A stretch of 64,000 bases of DNA from Dryomyza anilis. Taxonomy: Eukaryota > Arthropoda > Insecta > Diptera > Dryomyzidae. Position numbers and translations under genes: made by a program. The stretch spans positions 13,109,735 through 13,173,734 of the forward strand of contig OX638135.1 in NCBI GenBank assembly GCA_951804985.1. Reading direction: 5' to 3'. Position 1 is the stretch's first letter. Every line of letters starts with the position of its first letter. The notes under the pieces were generated by a model. That model saw only the letters and a program-made list of their open reading frames with translations. It was not told where the DNA came from and did no database searches. Below are positions 10,088-21,274 of this stretch, piece after piece.

Positions 10088-11201
10088 TAGAGATGGGCAT
10101 GTGAGCGTGATTCAGCGTGAATCACGCGTGATTGTGATTGAATCCTAATTTTGCTCACGTAATTGTGAGTGAGCGTGAGTAGTCCAAAAAATACCGTGTG
10201 TGAGTGTCTGTGAGTACATTTTTTTCGTGAGTGAGTGAGTCGAATATTTCATAAAATAAAAAAATATTACTTTTAATTCTTTGCTATTTTTCTATATTTT
10301 TACTGAACTACAGAACAAGTAGTACCACCCCTTGATCTCAGGGTCTGCCAACTATTCAGAACAATAATAAATTATACCCTTGCTAGCCGACCGTCATCTA
10401 CCCCTTCTTCAACTCTGAATAAGTAGCAACAATTGATCTAACCCCTGCAAAATCGTACTTAGTATGGGCTAGTCAATTTTTGTTGGGTCATGTCAATAGT
10501 TTTTGCTTGGTTTCATGAAAATGGACATAGAACGCATTTTTTTCGATATACCCATTTTTGTAAAAAGTTGAATTTTTCAAATTTACATGATAACTCTGTA
10601 TTAACTTCATTTTGTTTATTAAGTTTAGTTTGTTCCAGGGGTTCGTGTGGAGTCCTGTTTTTATTTGAACTATAAATGTCGCTTCAAAAATAGTTTTTCC
10701 CAAAGTCAATTCATCTGTGGTAAATTCTACCCCGGACTATTCTTTTGTTGATAATTCTTTTCCAGAGATAATTTTTTCCAGAGACAATTCTCAAAGATAT
10801 TACACGAATTCTTCGCAATTTTTACGTTTTTATATGAACAGTACATCGAAGATCTTTCACATTTCCGTTAACAATTGAGATATATTTTATCAAAATCCCT
10901 CACTTCATAACATCATTATTGCGTTTTAAAGAGGTAGGTTATATTGGAGGTGCCACGATTGTTCGACCAATCTCACCATCCTATACAAATGAAATATGTA
11001 TTTTTATGCATTCTGAAAACAATAGCAAAAAAACACGTGATTCACGTGAATTACGCGTGATTGTGATTGAATCTTAATTTTATACACGTGATTGTGAGTG
11101 AGTAATAGTAGAGCAAAAAAGACCGTGAGTGAGTGTGCGTGATTAGAAAAATTCTTTAGTGAGCGTGAGTGAGTCAAAATTCACTCACGTGCCCATCTCT
11201 A
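10088..11201. mobile_element. hAT-like non-autonomous element, 1.1 kb, with 8-bp target duplication
   Basis: Ends are TAGAGATGGGCA and TGCCCATCTCTA-type inverted repeats (TAGAGATGGGC at 10088, GCCCATCTCTA to 11201). The perfect 8-bp duplication GCTGAGAC occupies 10080-10087 and 11202-11209. Both features fit the hAT superfamily. No transposase frame is present. Subterminal blocks rich in GTGAGTGAG and ACGCGTGATTGTGATTGAATC occur near both ends (about 10109-10235 and 11035-11170). They lie in the same orientation, so the element has direct subterminal repeats inside inverted termini. The central 10260-11030 part is AT-rich without recognisable coding sequence. Confidence 0.85.
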
Positions 11202-11496
11202 GCTGAGACATCACTTAGTATGAATATAAAAATGGTTGTCCGATATCAATTCGTTTACAATTTTTATTTGCATTTAGTAAATTTTAAATGATTTTTAAAA
11301 TATATGTTAGTAGCATTTCAAATGAGAATAAACCTTTAAATGAATTGGTATTGGAAAACCGTTTTCATATCCATACTCAGGGAGATCTCAGCTACAAAAT
11401 ATGTGCCGCCAAAAAAATATTTTTTTTATTATCAATTTTCATTTCAAATGCAAATTAAAAAATGTAAATGAATTGATCTAAAAAATTCGGTACACA

Positions 11497-12104
11497 CACT
11501 AATAAAAATGTAGCGTAATAGAATTAAATAAAATTAATTTAAATGTTATTTAAATACTTTTGTAATAAAAATCATAATACTCCGTACTAAAAATATTACG
11601 CGTGTGTTTTATTTCAAATTAAATACAAAATTATTTAATTTTATTGCGTAAGCATTTATATTCATAAATAAAAAACAAATTATAGAAATATTTTAAACAA
11701 TATTCAAGTATGCTTTTTTAAAAATAGCCACTACAAAATTATGTAATATGTGGCCATGTGTCCATCCTATAGAACCACCGCGAGTGATACATAAATTTCG
11801 AAGATAGTAAAAAAAAAAAAATTATTTGTTCTTTACATAAAATAAATAGTTTTTTTAAAATACTAATTGGCATGTTTATGATGTTGTAATTTAATTGAAA
11901 TATTATTACTGTAATAAAGAGTAATAAAAAGTATTTACTTCAAAATTTATTAACTTCGTAATAAATTTAAATAAAAAGTATTTACTTCAAGTTTAAATAA
12001 AAAGTCTTTAATTTAAATAAAAAATACTACGGGTGAAAAACGTGTCGAAAAGTATATAAATTTATTACTTTTTTATTTAATTTTATTACTTTTTTCCCTC
12101 AGTG
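11497..12104. mobile_element. MITE-like element with CACTAATAAAA / CACTGAGGGAAAA ends
   Basis: The left end, CACTAATAAAAATG then GTAATAGAATTAAATAAAATT, is a diverged inverted match to the right end, whose reverse complement reads CACTGAGGGAAAAAAGTAATAAAATTAAATAA. A CACA tetranucleotide abuts both ends (11493-11496, 12105-12108) and could be the target duplication. Inside are repeated AATAAAAAGTATTTACTTCAA motifs near 11915-12010. Non-coding. Confidence 0.45.
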
Positions 12105-12170
12105 CACAAATTCTTAGAATGATCCATAGTTTCACGTACAGGTCTATTTTTTTTTCATTGTCGGACGGTG

Positions 12171-13499
12171 TAATAAATTGTTTTAAATTAATTAGTGTTA
12201 TCGTAACTGATTGTTGCATGTAATGTACAATTGAGAAAATTTATAATAATAAAACTCGAACTTACTTTTTATTTTATATATTATTAATTGAATTTGAAAA
12301 ATAAAAATTCAAATATAGGGGGAGGGCGCAGATGCCCCTCGCCGACCTACCCAATTTACGTCCCTGTATGAAACTCTTATTCCTGCCTAATGTGGCAATT
12401 TTTTAAAATTTTTTGACCTTTAAAATATGTACACTTGAAAAACTTTACGGGAATCCCATAAAAAAAAACGTAAAGTCCTCCTCGTTTTTTTATGGGATTC
12501 CCGGGACGAGAGAGATATTAGTTGATTGAACATATATTTTTTATTTAAACGTACGTGGCAATTTTTCTTAATTTTTGTGAGGTGGCCTGTAAACTGCAGT
12601 TCTACTTTATAATGTTATTAAAAAAATAATTTTAAAAATATGGAAATGCATGAAAGTTACATGTAAGATAATATGTTTGTTGCAAAAGATATTTTTCCCT
12701 GTGTGTGCAAATAATTCCTTTAAACAATACATTTTAACAATAAATTATTTTCTATTATTCAAAATAAACTACATATATTTTTATATTTAAAATTAATAAA
12801 TTTCCTTGGCTGACCATAATTATTTACATATATATATTGTATACACCTTTAATTAAATTCCTTTGAATTCTTCTTTATTCGTATTTTTTGCACATTATAT
12901 TTAAAAATTTAAAAAAGAAAATATAAAAGTAATAAAAATAAAATGTAAATTTATTCGTTTTCACTTGAAATCGCAGCATAATTATGATAGTAAAAAAAAA
13001 TGAAAAGTTAAAAGAATCATCTGCTTTTTTGACTGCTAAATTATAAATTTACTAAATTTACGTTACATTGAATGTCAACAAAGACAATATGGCAATTAAA
13101 CTGTGAGCACGTTTGCCATATTGTCTTATACATACAATGTCGTGCCAATACCATGAAGCGATAAATACGCTAAAAATATCGACCATTGTATTGTATAACA
13201 TGTTTAGTCGACTGTCTTATTTATTCTTGATAACACTGTTCTACAAGTATTTTAATATTGAATGAAACCTATCATTTATGGTTAATGTCGGACTCCTGAT
13301 TCTTGCTGCGTGCTCAAAATTTTTGGTACTTTATATCGCAATTTATCGCTCGATTTCGACATGCTGCAGATGCAAACTTAATCACGAAATAAAATATGAA
13401 CCTTACTCTAATAATAATTGGAAAATAAAAATTCTGTCTAGATATTAGTTTTGCAAAATATCAAAAAGAAATTTGTGTTTCCTAAAAAGTGTCTAATTT
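12171..13499. other. No gene seen; AT-rich with two small hairpins
   Basis: A hairpin with arms CGGGAATCCCATAAAAAAA and TTTTTTTATGGGATTCCCGG spans about 12449-12503. A second, with perfect 15-bp arms AAGACAATATGGCAA (13081-13095) and TTGCCATATTGTCTT (13113-13127), has a 17-base loop and weak outer pairing. Neither is assignable to a known RNA. The remainder is AT-rich and unrecognised. Confidence 0.4.
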
Positions 13500-13965
13500 A
13501 TCACAATTCTCTAATTAATTATTTTTTTAAATTTAAGTTCGCAATGTTATTGCTGTCAAAATTTCGAAAAAAATGTGGAATCTGTTTCTTATGAAAATTT
13601 TCGGAATATTCTTTTAAATGTGTCTATGAAATATTTGATTAAAACGTTGGGAAATGCACGTAGAGATATACAATTTCATACTGAAATAATGTAGTGGTGC
13701 TACGTGCTAAATCGGACACAACATGATGGGGGAAATATGCACTGCGTAATCTCCTGGTGTATATTTGACTCGGCAGGTTTTAATGGGTTAACAAAAATAT
13801 ATTACACATCCATCGTCAACGAATGCTTCTGAGCGACTGAACTGCAAATTTTTAAAATTTGATAATGAAATAATAGGTTTTAGTCCAAATTAGACCAACA
13901 ACCCTCAATATATAGAAAAGTGTAATTACAAAAAAAAAAATGAATGCTTCTCAAGAAAATATCCC
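13500..13965 (+). repeat. Dispersed segment F, copy 1
   Basis: About 13520-13620 and 13660-13780 match in the same orientation 46300-46440 and 47250-47440. Examples are ATGCACTGCGTAATC, CATGATGGGGGAAATATG versus CATGATAGGGAAAATATG, and ATACAATTTCATACTGAA versus ATACAATGTCATACTGAA. A following piece with AACGAATGCTTCTGAGCGAC (13818-13837) is inverted relative to 47645-47665. Non-coding, origin unknown. It abuts the D copy that carries the Transib-like fold-back, as the related segment does at 46-48 kb. Confidence 0.5.
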
Positions 13966-14016
13966 TTTTTATACCCTACACTAAGAGTGAAAGGGTATAT
14001 TCAGTTTTGTACGCCA
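13966..14016 (-). repeat. Dispersed repeat D, copy 4, first part
   Basis: Reads TTTATACCCTACACTAAGAG to GTTTTGTACGCCA, where the family would continue GTTTGTAACACC. That continuation is found at 16459, beyond the fold-back element. The last five bases, CGCCA, form the left target duplication. Confidence 0.75.
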
Positions 14017-16458
14017 CATAGTGTGCCCAAACGCTCTGAAATTCAGCATTGTCGGAACCACTCAACTATTTTAAAAATTTAAAAAGTGTTGTACGGAGAG
14101 AACTTGAGAGAACTTAAGTTTTAAAATTGGAGTTTGTATCTTTAATAGTTATGGAGATAAAAATCAGTAGAGTTGAACATTTTTTCATGAAAAATCTTTC
14201 AAAAATTGTAAAAAATCTAATAGTTATCCGATTTTTATAATTCTTTTGTTTATGGAAAGCTTACAGAGAGTTGAAAATTTTTTCATGAAAAATCTTTCAA
14301 AAATTGTAAAAAATCCAAAAGTTATCCGATTTTTATAATTCTTTTGTTTATGGAAAGCTTACACTAAAAAAATGTGCTTACGTGAGAAAATATCATTTTT
14401 AGTTTTAAAGATATAGACTTGAACATGATTTTTTTTTAAATTTTTGAAGACTTTACTTTACATATTGTTACATAGATTGTACATTTTATCATGAAATCAA
14501 AATATGTGTAAAGGACTTTTATAAATAATTAACACATAAATCATAAACTGAAAATCGTTATAAATTTTCTCAAGTGGTTTGTATATATAATTGTAAAGTC
14601 GAACATTTTTTTATTTCCCATTTTTTTTGGAAAATTTGACTTTTACGGAAATACTTTTGTTATATTTTTTGATAGATAACATTACTGAGAATCTTCTAAA
14701 CGATAAAACTTATCCAAAATGTATTTAACCAATCTGGAAACACTGGGCAAAGTTCAAGTTTTACCCCCTGCAGAAAAGTTCAAAGTCGAAAGTCAAATTT
14801 TAAGTAAGCAGTTTTAAGGGGAGTTATTTTTACGTATTTTTGACCCTTACTTATTTTTTTCCCGGCGAAGTATATGTGCAGGGCAGTATTTTTTCCCAAA
14901 ATACTAATTTTTTGAAGAGACTTAGATTAAAACCGGTATATCTCACTTTATAATAAATATATTCCTAAAAATGTTTTAATAAAGCATAAGTACATAAAAC
15001 TATTTATATTAGATAAACGTTTTATGATGATAAGGTTAATACTTATTTAGATATATTCAATCAAATTTTAACTTTTTTTTCTAAATTTTTATTTTTTTAG
15101 TTTTCTTCTTTTTCAAAAAAAAAGTGTTTAAAAACTATATACAGATTGTCTGTATATTCACCACATAGATTCCTTGAAATATTTTCAATGACTTATATAT
15201 TTACCTTACAAATGTGTGCTCAATGTCATATTAATTAACATCATATTTCATCAAAATTTCGTATTTTTTCATTTTATTTTGATTTTGCACACCTGCAGAA
15301 ACTGCATACCTAAATTTTTACGTTGCGCTTTGAATGAAAAGATTTCAAGGAATCTATGTGCTGAATATACAGACAATCTGTATATAGTACCTAAAAACTT
15401 TTTTTTTGAAAAAGAATAAAAATTTAGAAAAAAAAGTTAAAATTTGATTGAATATATCTAAATAAGAATTAACCTTATCATCATAAAACTTTTACCTACA
15501 ATACAATAGTTTTATGTACTTATGCTTTATTAAAACATTTTTAGGAATATATTTATTATAAAGTGAGATATACCGATTTTAATCTAAGTCCCTTAAAAAA
15601 ATGAGTATTTTGGGAAAAAATACTGCCCAGCACATATACTTCGCTGGGCAAAAAATAAGTAAGAGTCAAAAATACGTAAAAATAACTCGCCTTTTACTTA
15701 AAATTTGACTTTCGACTTTGAAAACTTTTCTGTAGGGGGTCAAAGTAAAAAAAAAAATAAATAAAAAACTTGAACGTTGACCAGTGTTGCCAGATTGGTT
15801 AAATATATTTTAAATAAGTTTTATCATTTAAAATATTCTCAGTAATGTTATCTATCAAAAAAGTACATGTTACTTAAGAAAAAAAAAATATTTACGGAGA
15901 TTTCCGTAAAAGTCAAATTTTCCAAAAAAAAAAAAAAATGGGAAATAAAAAAATGTTCGACTTTACAATTATATATTTACTAAAAGACTTGAGATATTTC
16001 AAAACGGTTTATGATTTATGTGTTAATTGTTTATAAAAGTCTCTAACACATATTTTGATTTCAGGATAAAATGTACAATCTATGTAACAATATGTAAAGA
16101 AAAGTCTTCAAAAATTAAAAAAAAAAATCATGTTCAAGTCTATATCTTTAAAACTAAACAAGATTTTTTCTCATGTCAGCACATTTTTTTAGATCTCAAT
16201 GTAAGCTTTTCGTAAACAAAAGAATTTTAAAATCGGATAATTTTTGGATTTTTTACAATTTTTGAAACATTTTTCATGAAAAAATTGTCAAATTTACTGA
16301 TTTTTCACTCCATAACTATTAAAGATACAAACTCCAATTTCAAAATTTAAGTTTTTCCAAGTTCTCTCTGTACAACACTTTTTAAATTTTTAAAATCGGT
16401 TGAGTGGTTCCGACAATACTGAATTTCACCCGATTTAAGAGCGTTTGGGCACACTGTG
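14017..16458. mobile_element. 2.4-kb fold-back element with Transib-like termini
   Basis: Two arms of about 1.17 kb (14017-15192) and 1.12 kb (15334-16458) are reverse complements with scattered differences, around a loop of about 140 bp. Termini are CATAGTGTGCCCAAACG on the left and, reversed, CACAGTGTGCCCAAACG on the right. CACAGTG fits the Transib terminal heptamer CACWRTG, which is also the RAG recombination signal heptamer. Flanks are CGCCA (14012-14016) and CTCCA (16459-16463), a 5-bp duplication with one change, at a D-family site whose consensus is CGCCG; known Transib targets favour CGNCG. The left arm has a tandem duplication of about 100 bp (near 14170-14362) missing from the right arm. 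No transposase is seen, so mobility would need a source in trans. Confidence 0.7.
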
Positions 16459-16655
16459 CTCCATTTGTAACTCCGAGAAGGAAGCATCCCCGGTATGGAA
16501 AATTATATATATTCTTGATCAGCATGACCTCCTGAGTCGATTTAGTGATGCCCGTCTGTCCATCCGTCTGTCTTTCTATATGTCTGTTGAAATCACGATT
16601 ACAGAAAAGTTAGAAGAGCTAGATCAATGAAATTTCTAATTTAGATTACTTACAT
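16459..16655 (-). repeat. Dispersed repeat D, copy 4, second part
   Basis: Resumes D at CCATTTGTAACTCCGAGAAGG, through TATATTCTTGATCAGCATGACC and GTCTGTCTTTCTATATGTC, to TTTAGATTACTTACATATC, where it meets a forward D-like copy. Diverged and truncated. Confidence 0.7.
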
Positions 16656-17417
16656 ATCACATGGGTAAGTTCGGTCACATTGGACGAACTTTTATAGTCG
16701 GTCGGGCCCGTCTATGGAATACCCTACACCTTTAGTGGGGATATTAATAAAGGATATTTAATTGTATACCTTAATTTTAAAGTTCTTAATTATGCTGAAC
16801 CGCCCCACCCTCAGAATATTATTCACATATCAGAAATTTACGTCCCCATAATTTAAAAAAAATATATACAAGTATAACAAACTAATAAAACAAATTTAGA
16901 AAAATAAAAGTGGGCGGACCACGCCTTTATTTACAATTTTGTAAGACTTATATTTTATAGATTTGATTTTAAAAATTTACGGCTAAAATTTCCACTTCGA
17001 AACCCGGGAAATAATATAAAAAAAATGTGGGCGCTCATTTTTGGACCACATATTTTTAAGTGAATTCTAACTATACGTTTTAAATTTTATAAATATATCT
17101 TGAATAGTTTTCAAGGTATTGGTTCCTAAAGAGTTATATAAAAATGACTTGTATGGGATGTGGGCCTGTCCGTTGACCGATTTGGTTCATTTTCAAACTT
17201 GTTTCCTACTTTTGGCTATAAAATATTCTGACCAAATTTCATCGCATTCTGACAAGTATTTCTCAAGTTTCCTCGTATACAGACAACAAGACAGACAGAC
17301 AGACAGAAGGACATAGCTAAACGGACCCGGGTAGTGATGCTGATCAAGAATATATATACTTTTCCATACAATATCTGCACAAACTTAATATACCCTCATA
17401 GGTGTAGGGTATAAAAA
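16656..17417 (+). repeat. Diverged D-like repeat, forward copy
   Basis: Begins CACATGGGTAAG, has TATAGTCGG...CCCGTCTATGGAATACCCTACACC in place of the D palindrome, and ends ACCCTCATAGGTGTAGGGTATAAAAA. The middle (GTTGACCGATTTGGTTCATTTTC, CAGACAACAAGACAGACAGAC, GGGTAGTGATGCTGATCAAG) is closer to what I recall of the Drosophila version than to the local D copies. It is therefore a distinct subfamily. Non-coding. Confidence 0.6.
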
Positions 17418-17860
17418 GGACACAAATATGCGCAAGGCCATATCTGCTGCGGAACGTTTGTAGGTTACCTTGTGGTTTTCAGCAACAGGAGACAGCTATA
17501 AGTCGCTCGCTCTGTTATTTCGTATTGCGCCAAACAACAAAAACTATTAAAAAAATTAACCAAAAATCGTCTACTCGGAGACTAACACGAATAGACGACA
17601 AAATTTGATAAAATCTGGTTGTCACAAATGTGAATTTTGTGTCCACGCGATTGCACATTTTTTGTTCTTCGAGTTGACTATTTTTTCCAATAGACCACCG
17701 ATGACATAAAAAATTTGGCAATCAAACGATTCATATTAGAATTGTTTGAAAATTGCGACAACGGTTGGGCGTTTTGTCAATCGTGTGATTCTAGGTTAAT
17801 TCTAAGGAATTTTCATTAAAATTGAAATATAAAAATAATTCAAAAGGTATAAAAAAATGT
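17418..17860. other. No feature recognised
   Basis: Slightly less AT-rich single-copy-looking DNA between a D-like repeat and a SINE. A 68-codon minus frame (17515-17721) shows no motif. The last bases before the SINE, TATAAAAAAAT, recur after its tail and may be its target duplication. Confidence 0.3.
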
Positions 17861-18165
17861 AGCCGCGGTAGCTCAGTGGTTAGTGCGTTGGACTGCGAGC
17901 CGAAAGGTCCCGGTTCAGTCTGGACTGGGGCTAATAACATCTTTTCATAGAAACATTTTTCTATACCGCGCTACCTCTCGGCAGTAAATGGCAAACCTAC
18001 GAGAGTAAAACATTGCCTATGAAAAGCTCTCACCCGTCGTTCGGATTCAGCAATAAACTGTAGGTCCCACCACTTTGAGTACAAATATAACACGCACAGC
18101 TCAAAATAGTGAGAGAGCTCGGCCTAAGTCCTTATAGGACTGTAGTGCCAAATTATTATTATTAT
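17861..18165 (+). mobile_element. tRNA-derived SINE, copy 1
   Basis: The head GCCGCGGTAGCTCAGTGG...GGTTC is tRNA-like, with an A box TAGCTCAGTGG and a B box GGTTCAGTCTGG that is degenerate and one C short compared with other copies. A tRNA-unrelated body of about 220 bp follows (TACCGCGCTACCTCTCGGCAG, GTTCGGATTCAGCAATAAAC, GAGAGAGCTCGGCCTAAG), then a tail of ATT repeats. The RNA polymerase III promoter would lie inside the head. TATAAAAAAA before and after could be a target duplication. Three more copies lie in this window. It is not a functional tRNA gene, because the acceptor and anticodon stems do not pair properly. Confidence 0.85.
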
Positions 18166-18421
18166 ATTATAAAAAAAATCATATAATATTTTATATTATG
18201 TTTTTTTTTATTTATCGAACAACATATTTTTTATTATTTTTTTTTCAAATTTTTTTTTTGTATATATTGCTGTATATATTTTGAATGGCTTGATATTTTA
18301 ATAGTATCTGACACCAATGAAACAAATACTGCAGTGAAGTCGGCCGAGAGACTTCACCATAATACAGTCGACTGTCATGCAAAAATGCATTGAAAACTGT
18401 AGAGTGCATAGTGCATATTTG

Positions 18422-19460
18422 CACTCAATTTTCTAGGACATTTTCGAAATATTTTTTCGAAATTTTGTATTTCGTAAAATACACGAATAATTCGTAGAAT
18501 ACACGAAACATTTGTAATTTCTAATTTTTTCCCAAATTATTTTTTACGAACGATTCGTAAATATTACGAATCAATATTCGTAAAATTAAAACTACAACAA
18601 CATTACGAATATTTCGTTTAAATTATGAAACTTTCGTTATATAATTTTTTATTACAATTTTTTACGAAAGAATATCATATTTTACGAATGAGCTTTACAT
18701 TTTACGAATAAATTACTAAACTTTCGTAAATTTTGAGGCTATATGTAGAATTTTACGAAATATTCGTGTTTTTTACTAATTATTAGTAGAAAAAGAGATC
18801 AGTTACGTCAAATAGCCACTTGGAGTTGCATTTTATTTTAATTGGTATCAAACAGTTTTAAAATGTGTTCTGTGTGAGTTCTTTTTGTGCTAAAAGTGCA
18901 AAAGCATCAAATAAGTGCATAATGTTTCATATTTTTATGAATGAATCGTCATTTTCACCGAGAGTTTTTTTTAAACAAAATGTTTTATATAATTGGTAAT
19001 TCAATAAGGTTTGAAATGAGTTCTGTGTTAGTTCTGTATGTGTCAAGCATTCAAAAGTATCATATATCATATTTTTATGAATCGTCATTTTCATCGTCAG
19101 TTTTTTTTTTTAAAGATATTCGTGTATTTTACGAAAGATTAATAAAATGTTTCATTTTTTTCATAAATGTACGAATGCTATCGTCAAAAGTACGAATACT
19201 TTCGTAAAATGTACAAATATATTCGTAAAAAGGTACACAAATATTCAATAAATTACGAATCTTTCGAATTATGTACGAATGGCTTTCGTAGATAAAATCT
19301 ACGAATAGTTCCGTAAAATGAACAATTCATTTTCAAATATCATATATTTACGAAAGTTCTTTCGTGTATTTTAGGAAATATTTTGTGGATAAATTTAACT
19401 AATTTTTTTCTAAAATACACGAACGATTTCGTGTATTTTAAGCTGATTTTATTTTGAGTG
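18422..19460. mobile_element. MITE-like element packed with TTCGTAAA / TTTACGAA motifs
   Basis: The left end CACTCAATTTT and right end ATTTTGAGTG form short inverted ends. The interior contains dozens of copies of TTCGTAAAAT, TACGAAT and ATACACGAA in both orientations, for example at 18476, 18497, 18546, 19140, 19200, 19258 and 19420, giving it strong self-complementarity. No reading frame is recognised. The ends are short, so the boundaries are tentative; the motif density is directly visible. Confidence 0.5.
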
Positions 19461-20402
19461 TGCAATGGAAACTTCAAGAACATTTGTGCAGATGTCTATA
19501 GTTCAAGTTGAAGTTGTTTAAATTCACAAATTGTTGTCAAAATTCAGAAAGGCCCTAACCTACATTTTTTCTAAATGTATTTCTCTAAATACATTTTTTC
19601 TAAATGGCTTCTTTTCCAATTTTTGATAGCATATACTGAAATACACACTCACAACGAAATTTAAAGTCTTGAACAAAAAAAACGCTTTTGTAGCCAATAC
19701 AAAAAAAGCCTTATCTACATTCAGTTTTCTTGAAAGTACTGAAGCCCTAACTACATACAATTGTTGTTCGCTTTTATAATTAAAATGTCTTATTTGCAAT
19801 GAAAATGTCAATGGAAACTTAGTTGGCTTTAAATACTTTATAAAACAGTTGAGTAATTCCATATCAAATCAACCCAAAAATTAAATTTTTGGCTGCACGA
19901 TCAGAATATGATGAAATTTGGAAGTATAATACAATAAATGATATTGGTAAAATATCAGCTTCTTAGATAGTGTGGGTTTAGAGATTTGGTTATTAAAAAT
20001 TAAACGGAACTTAAGCAATAGTGAAGCGAATTAAAATACTAAAGTATCATTTAAAGGATATTAAAATTTCCAAAAAGATGTCATACAATTTTCATACCAT
20101 GTTTATTTAATAGTGGACCATTTTTAATAAAGTATATTTCAATAAGACATATTTCGAAAACTTACCTTTTTAATATTATAATATTAAAATAATTTATGTT
20201 GAAGGTGGATATTTTACCTAGTATTTAAGACATTAATTATAATGGTACCTCAATGAGTTCATTTATTCATTTATTTATTTTGTACCCGGGCTGCGCTACG
20301 AGGTTTTTGTTTTAAACCAATTTTTAAGCATAGTTGTTCATTTTTCTACTATATATTGAAGAAATGAAAAATGTAGTAACAAAAATATTATGTGAATTAT
20401 AA
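19461..20402. other. No feature recognised
   Basis: AT-rich DNA. A short local repeat CATTTTTTCTAAATG occurs near 19563-19610, and TGTACCCGGGCTGCGCTACGA at 20281-20301 resembles the reversed GC-rich 3' end of some Helitrons, but nothing around it supports a complete element. Confidence 0.3.
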
Positions 20403-20841
20403 ACCAGTTGGGAAGATTAGATCACATGGGAAATGTTAAAGTAGGGACATTTAATAGTAGGTGTTATTATAATAGTTAGGATTATCAAAATTATAGACGG
20501 TCGTTTTTTTTTGGGAACCACAATTCGTTTCGCGGGAGATCTTTTTTTTCATGTATTTGAGCATGAAGTCAATATATATTTGACCAAAAAAAGTTTACCT
20601 TAACACGTATACAGTAAAATTCACCAGTAGATGTGTTTTATATGATAAATTTGAACATAAGTGGTCGGTTCACAGGTCATAATGGACTGATCATGCCCAA
20701 CATGCCATTTATATAGCTCTTCTAGGTCATGCTGATCAAGAATATATATACTTTTCCATACCGGAGATGCTTCCTTCTGGGTGTTACAAACGGCGTACCA
20801 AACTGAATATACCCTTTCACTCTTAGTGTAGGGTATAAAAA
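20403..20841 (+). repeat. Dispersed repeat D, copy 5, internally deleted
   Basis: Starts CCAGTTGGGAAGATTAGATC and ends CACTCTTAGTGTAGGGTATAAAAAA. Missing are the segment between TATAGACGGTC and GGAACCACAATTCG, and most of the CAGA tract, so it is about 440 bp. Confidence 0.8.
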
Positions 20842-20903
20842 ATTAAAATGTATGCTGTTCTTAATCCATATGAGACTTAATTTTGGTTTTTTGTCTTCGT
20901 GTT

Positions 20904-21274
20904 TTTATACCCTCCACCAGGCATGTCAAACACGCGGCCCGTGAAGACATTTTAAATAATATTAAAAAAAGAAGAATTTTATGATTTCTTTTTTTTCATG
21001 CGTTAAAATGATTATTATGTGTTATTGTGCAACGCCATGTATCTAATTTAACATGCCATATAAGAAATTAAAATACGGATCTTTGGTTAAACTTATTAAT
21101 ATATTAAAAAAAAATCAATATTTACATTATTTTCTAAAATTTAATAATGAGAATTTGATAACATTTCATTATATAGTCATAATTTATTTTCCAAATTGTC
21201 ATTTTTGCACAATTTGCACAAATGGCGTAACAATAATTTTTTTTCATCAAGTAATATTGTTTTTATTCACACAT
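20904..21274. other. D fragment joined to an hAT-like left end, then AT-rich DNA
   Basis: TTTTTATACCCTCCAC at 20904-20919 is the start of a reversed D copy, cut at CAGGCATGTCAAACACGCGGCCC. That sequence has the look of an hAT 5' terminus (CAGG...TGTCAAA...GGCCC). No matching right end is found before the next D copy at 21275. The rest is unrecognised AT-rich sequence. Confidence 0.35.

Larger units (their letters stand above)
9939..12170. mobile_element. 2.2-kb shell with CACCGTACGACA ends and TAA duplication
   Basis: Left end CACCGTACGACA (9939-9950) and right end TGTCGGACGGTG (12159-12170) are inverted with one mismatch. Both are flanked by TAA (9936-9938 and 12171-12173). A 3-bp TAA/TTA target duplication is typical of PIF/Harbinger elements. 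No transposase is visible. The shell contains two younger elements, at 10088-11201 and 11497-12104. The remaining interior is AT-rich and unrecognised. Short TIRs and a 3-bp duplication can arise by chance at modest probability, so the call is tentative. Confidence 0.5.

Noticed and set aside
12449..12503. Transcription terminator hairpin
   Set aside because: A GC-containing stem with T/A-run is bacterial in style; the surrounding DNA is plainly eukaryotic and no gene is nearby.
17861..17945. tRNA gene candidates at the heads of the SINE copies
   Set aside because: A and B boxes are present but the acceptor and anticodon stems do not pair, and each head is fused to the same 220-bp body and ATT tail.
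20281..20301. Helitron 3' end in reverse (TGTACCCGGGCTGCGCTACGA)
   Set aside because: No reversed CTAG terminus, no hairpin and no 5' partner nearby; at most a fragment.
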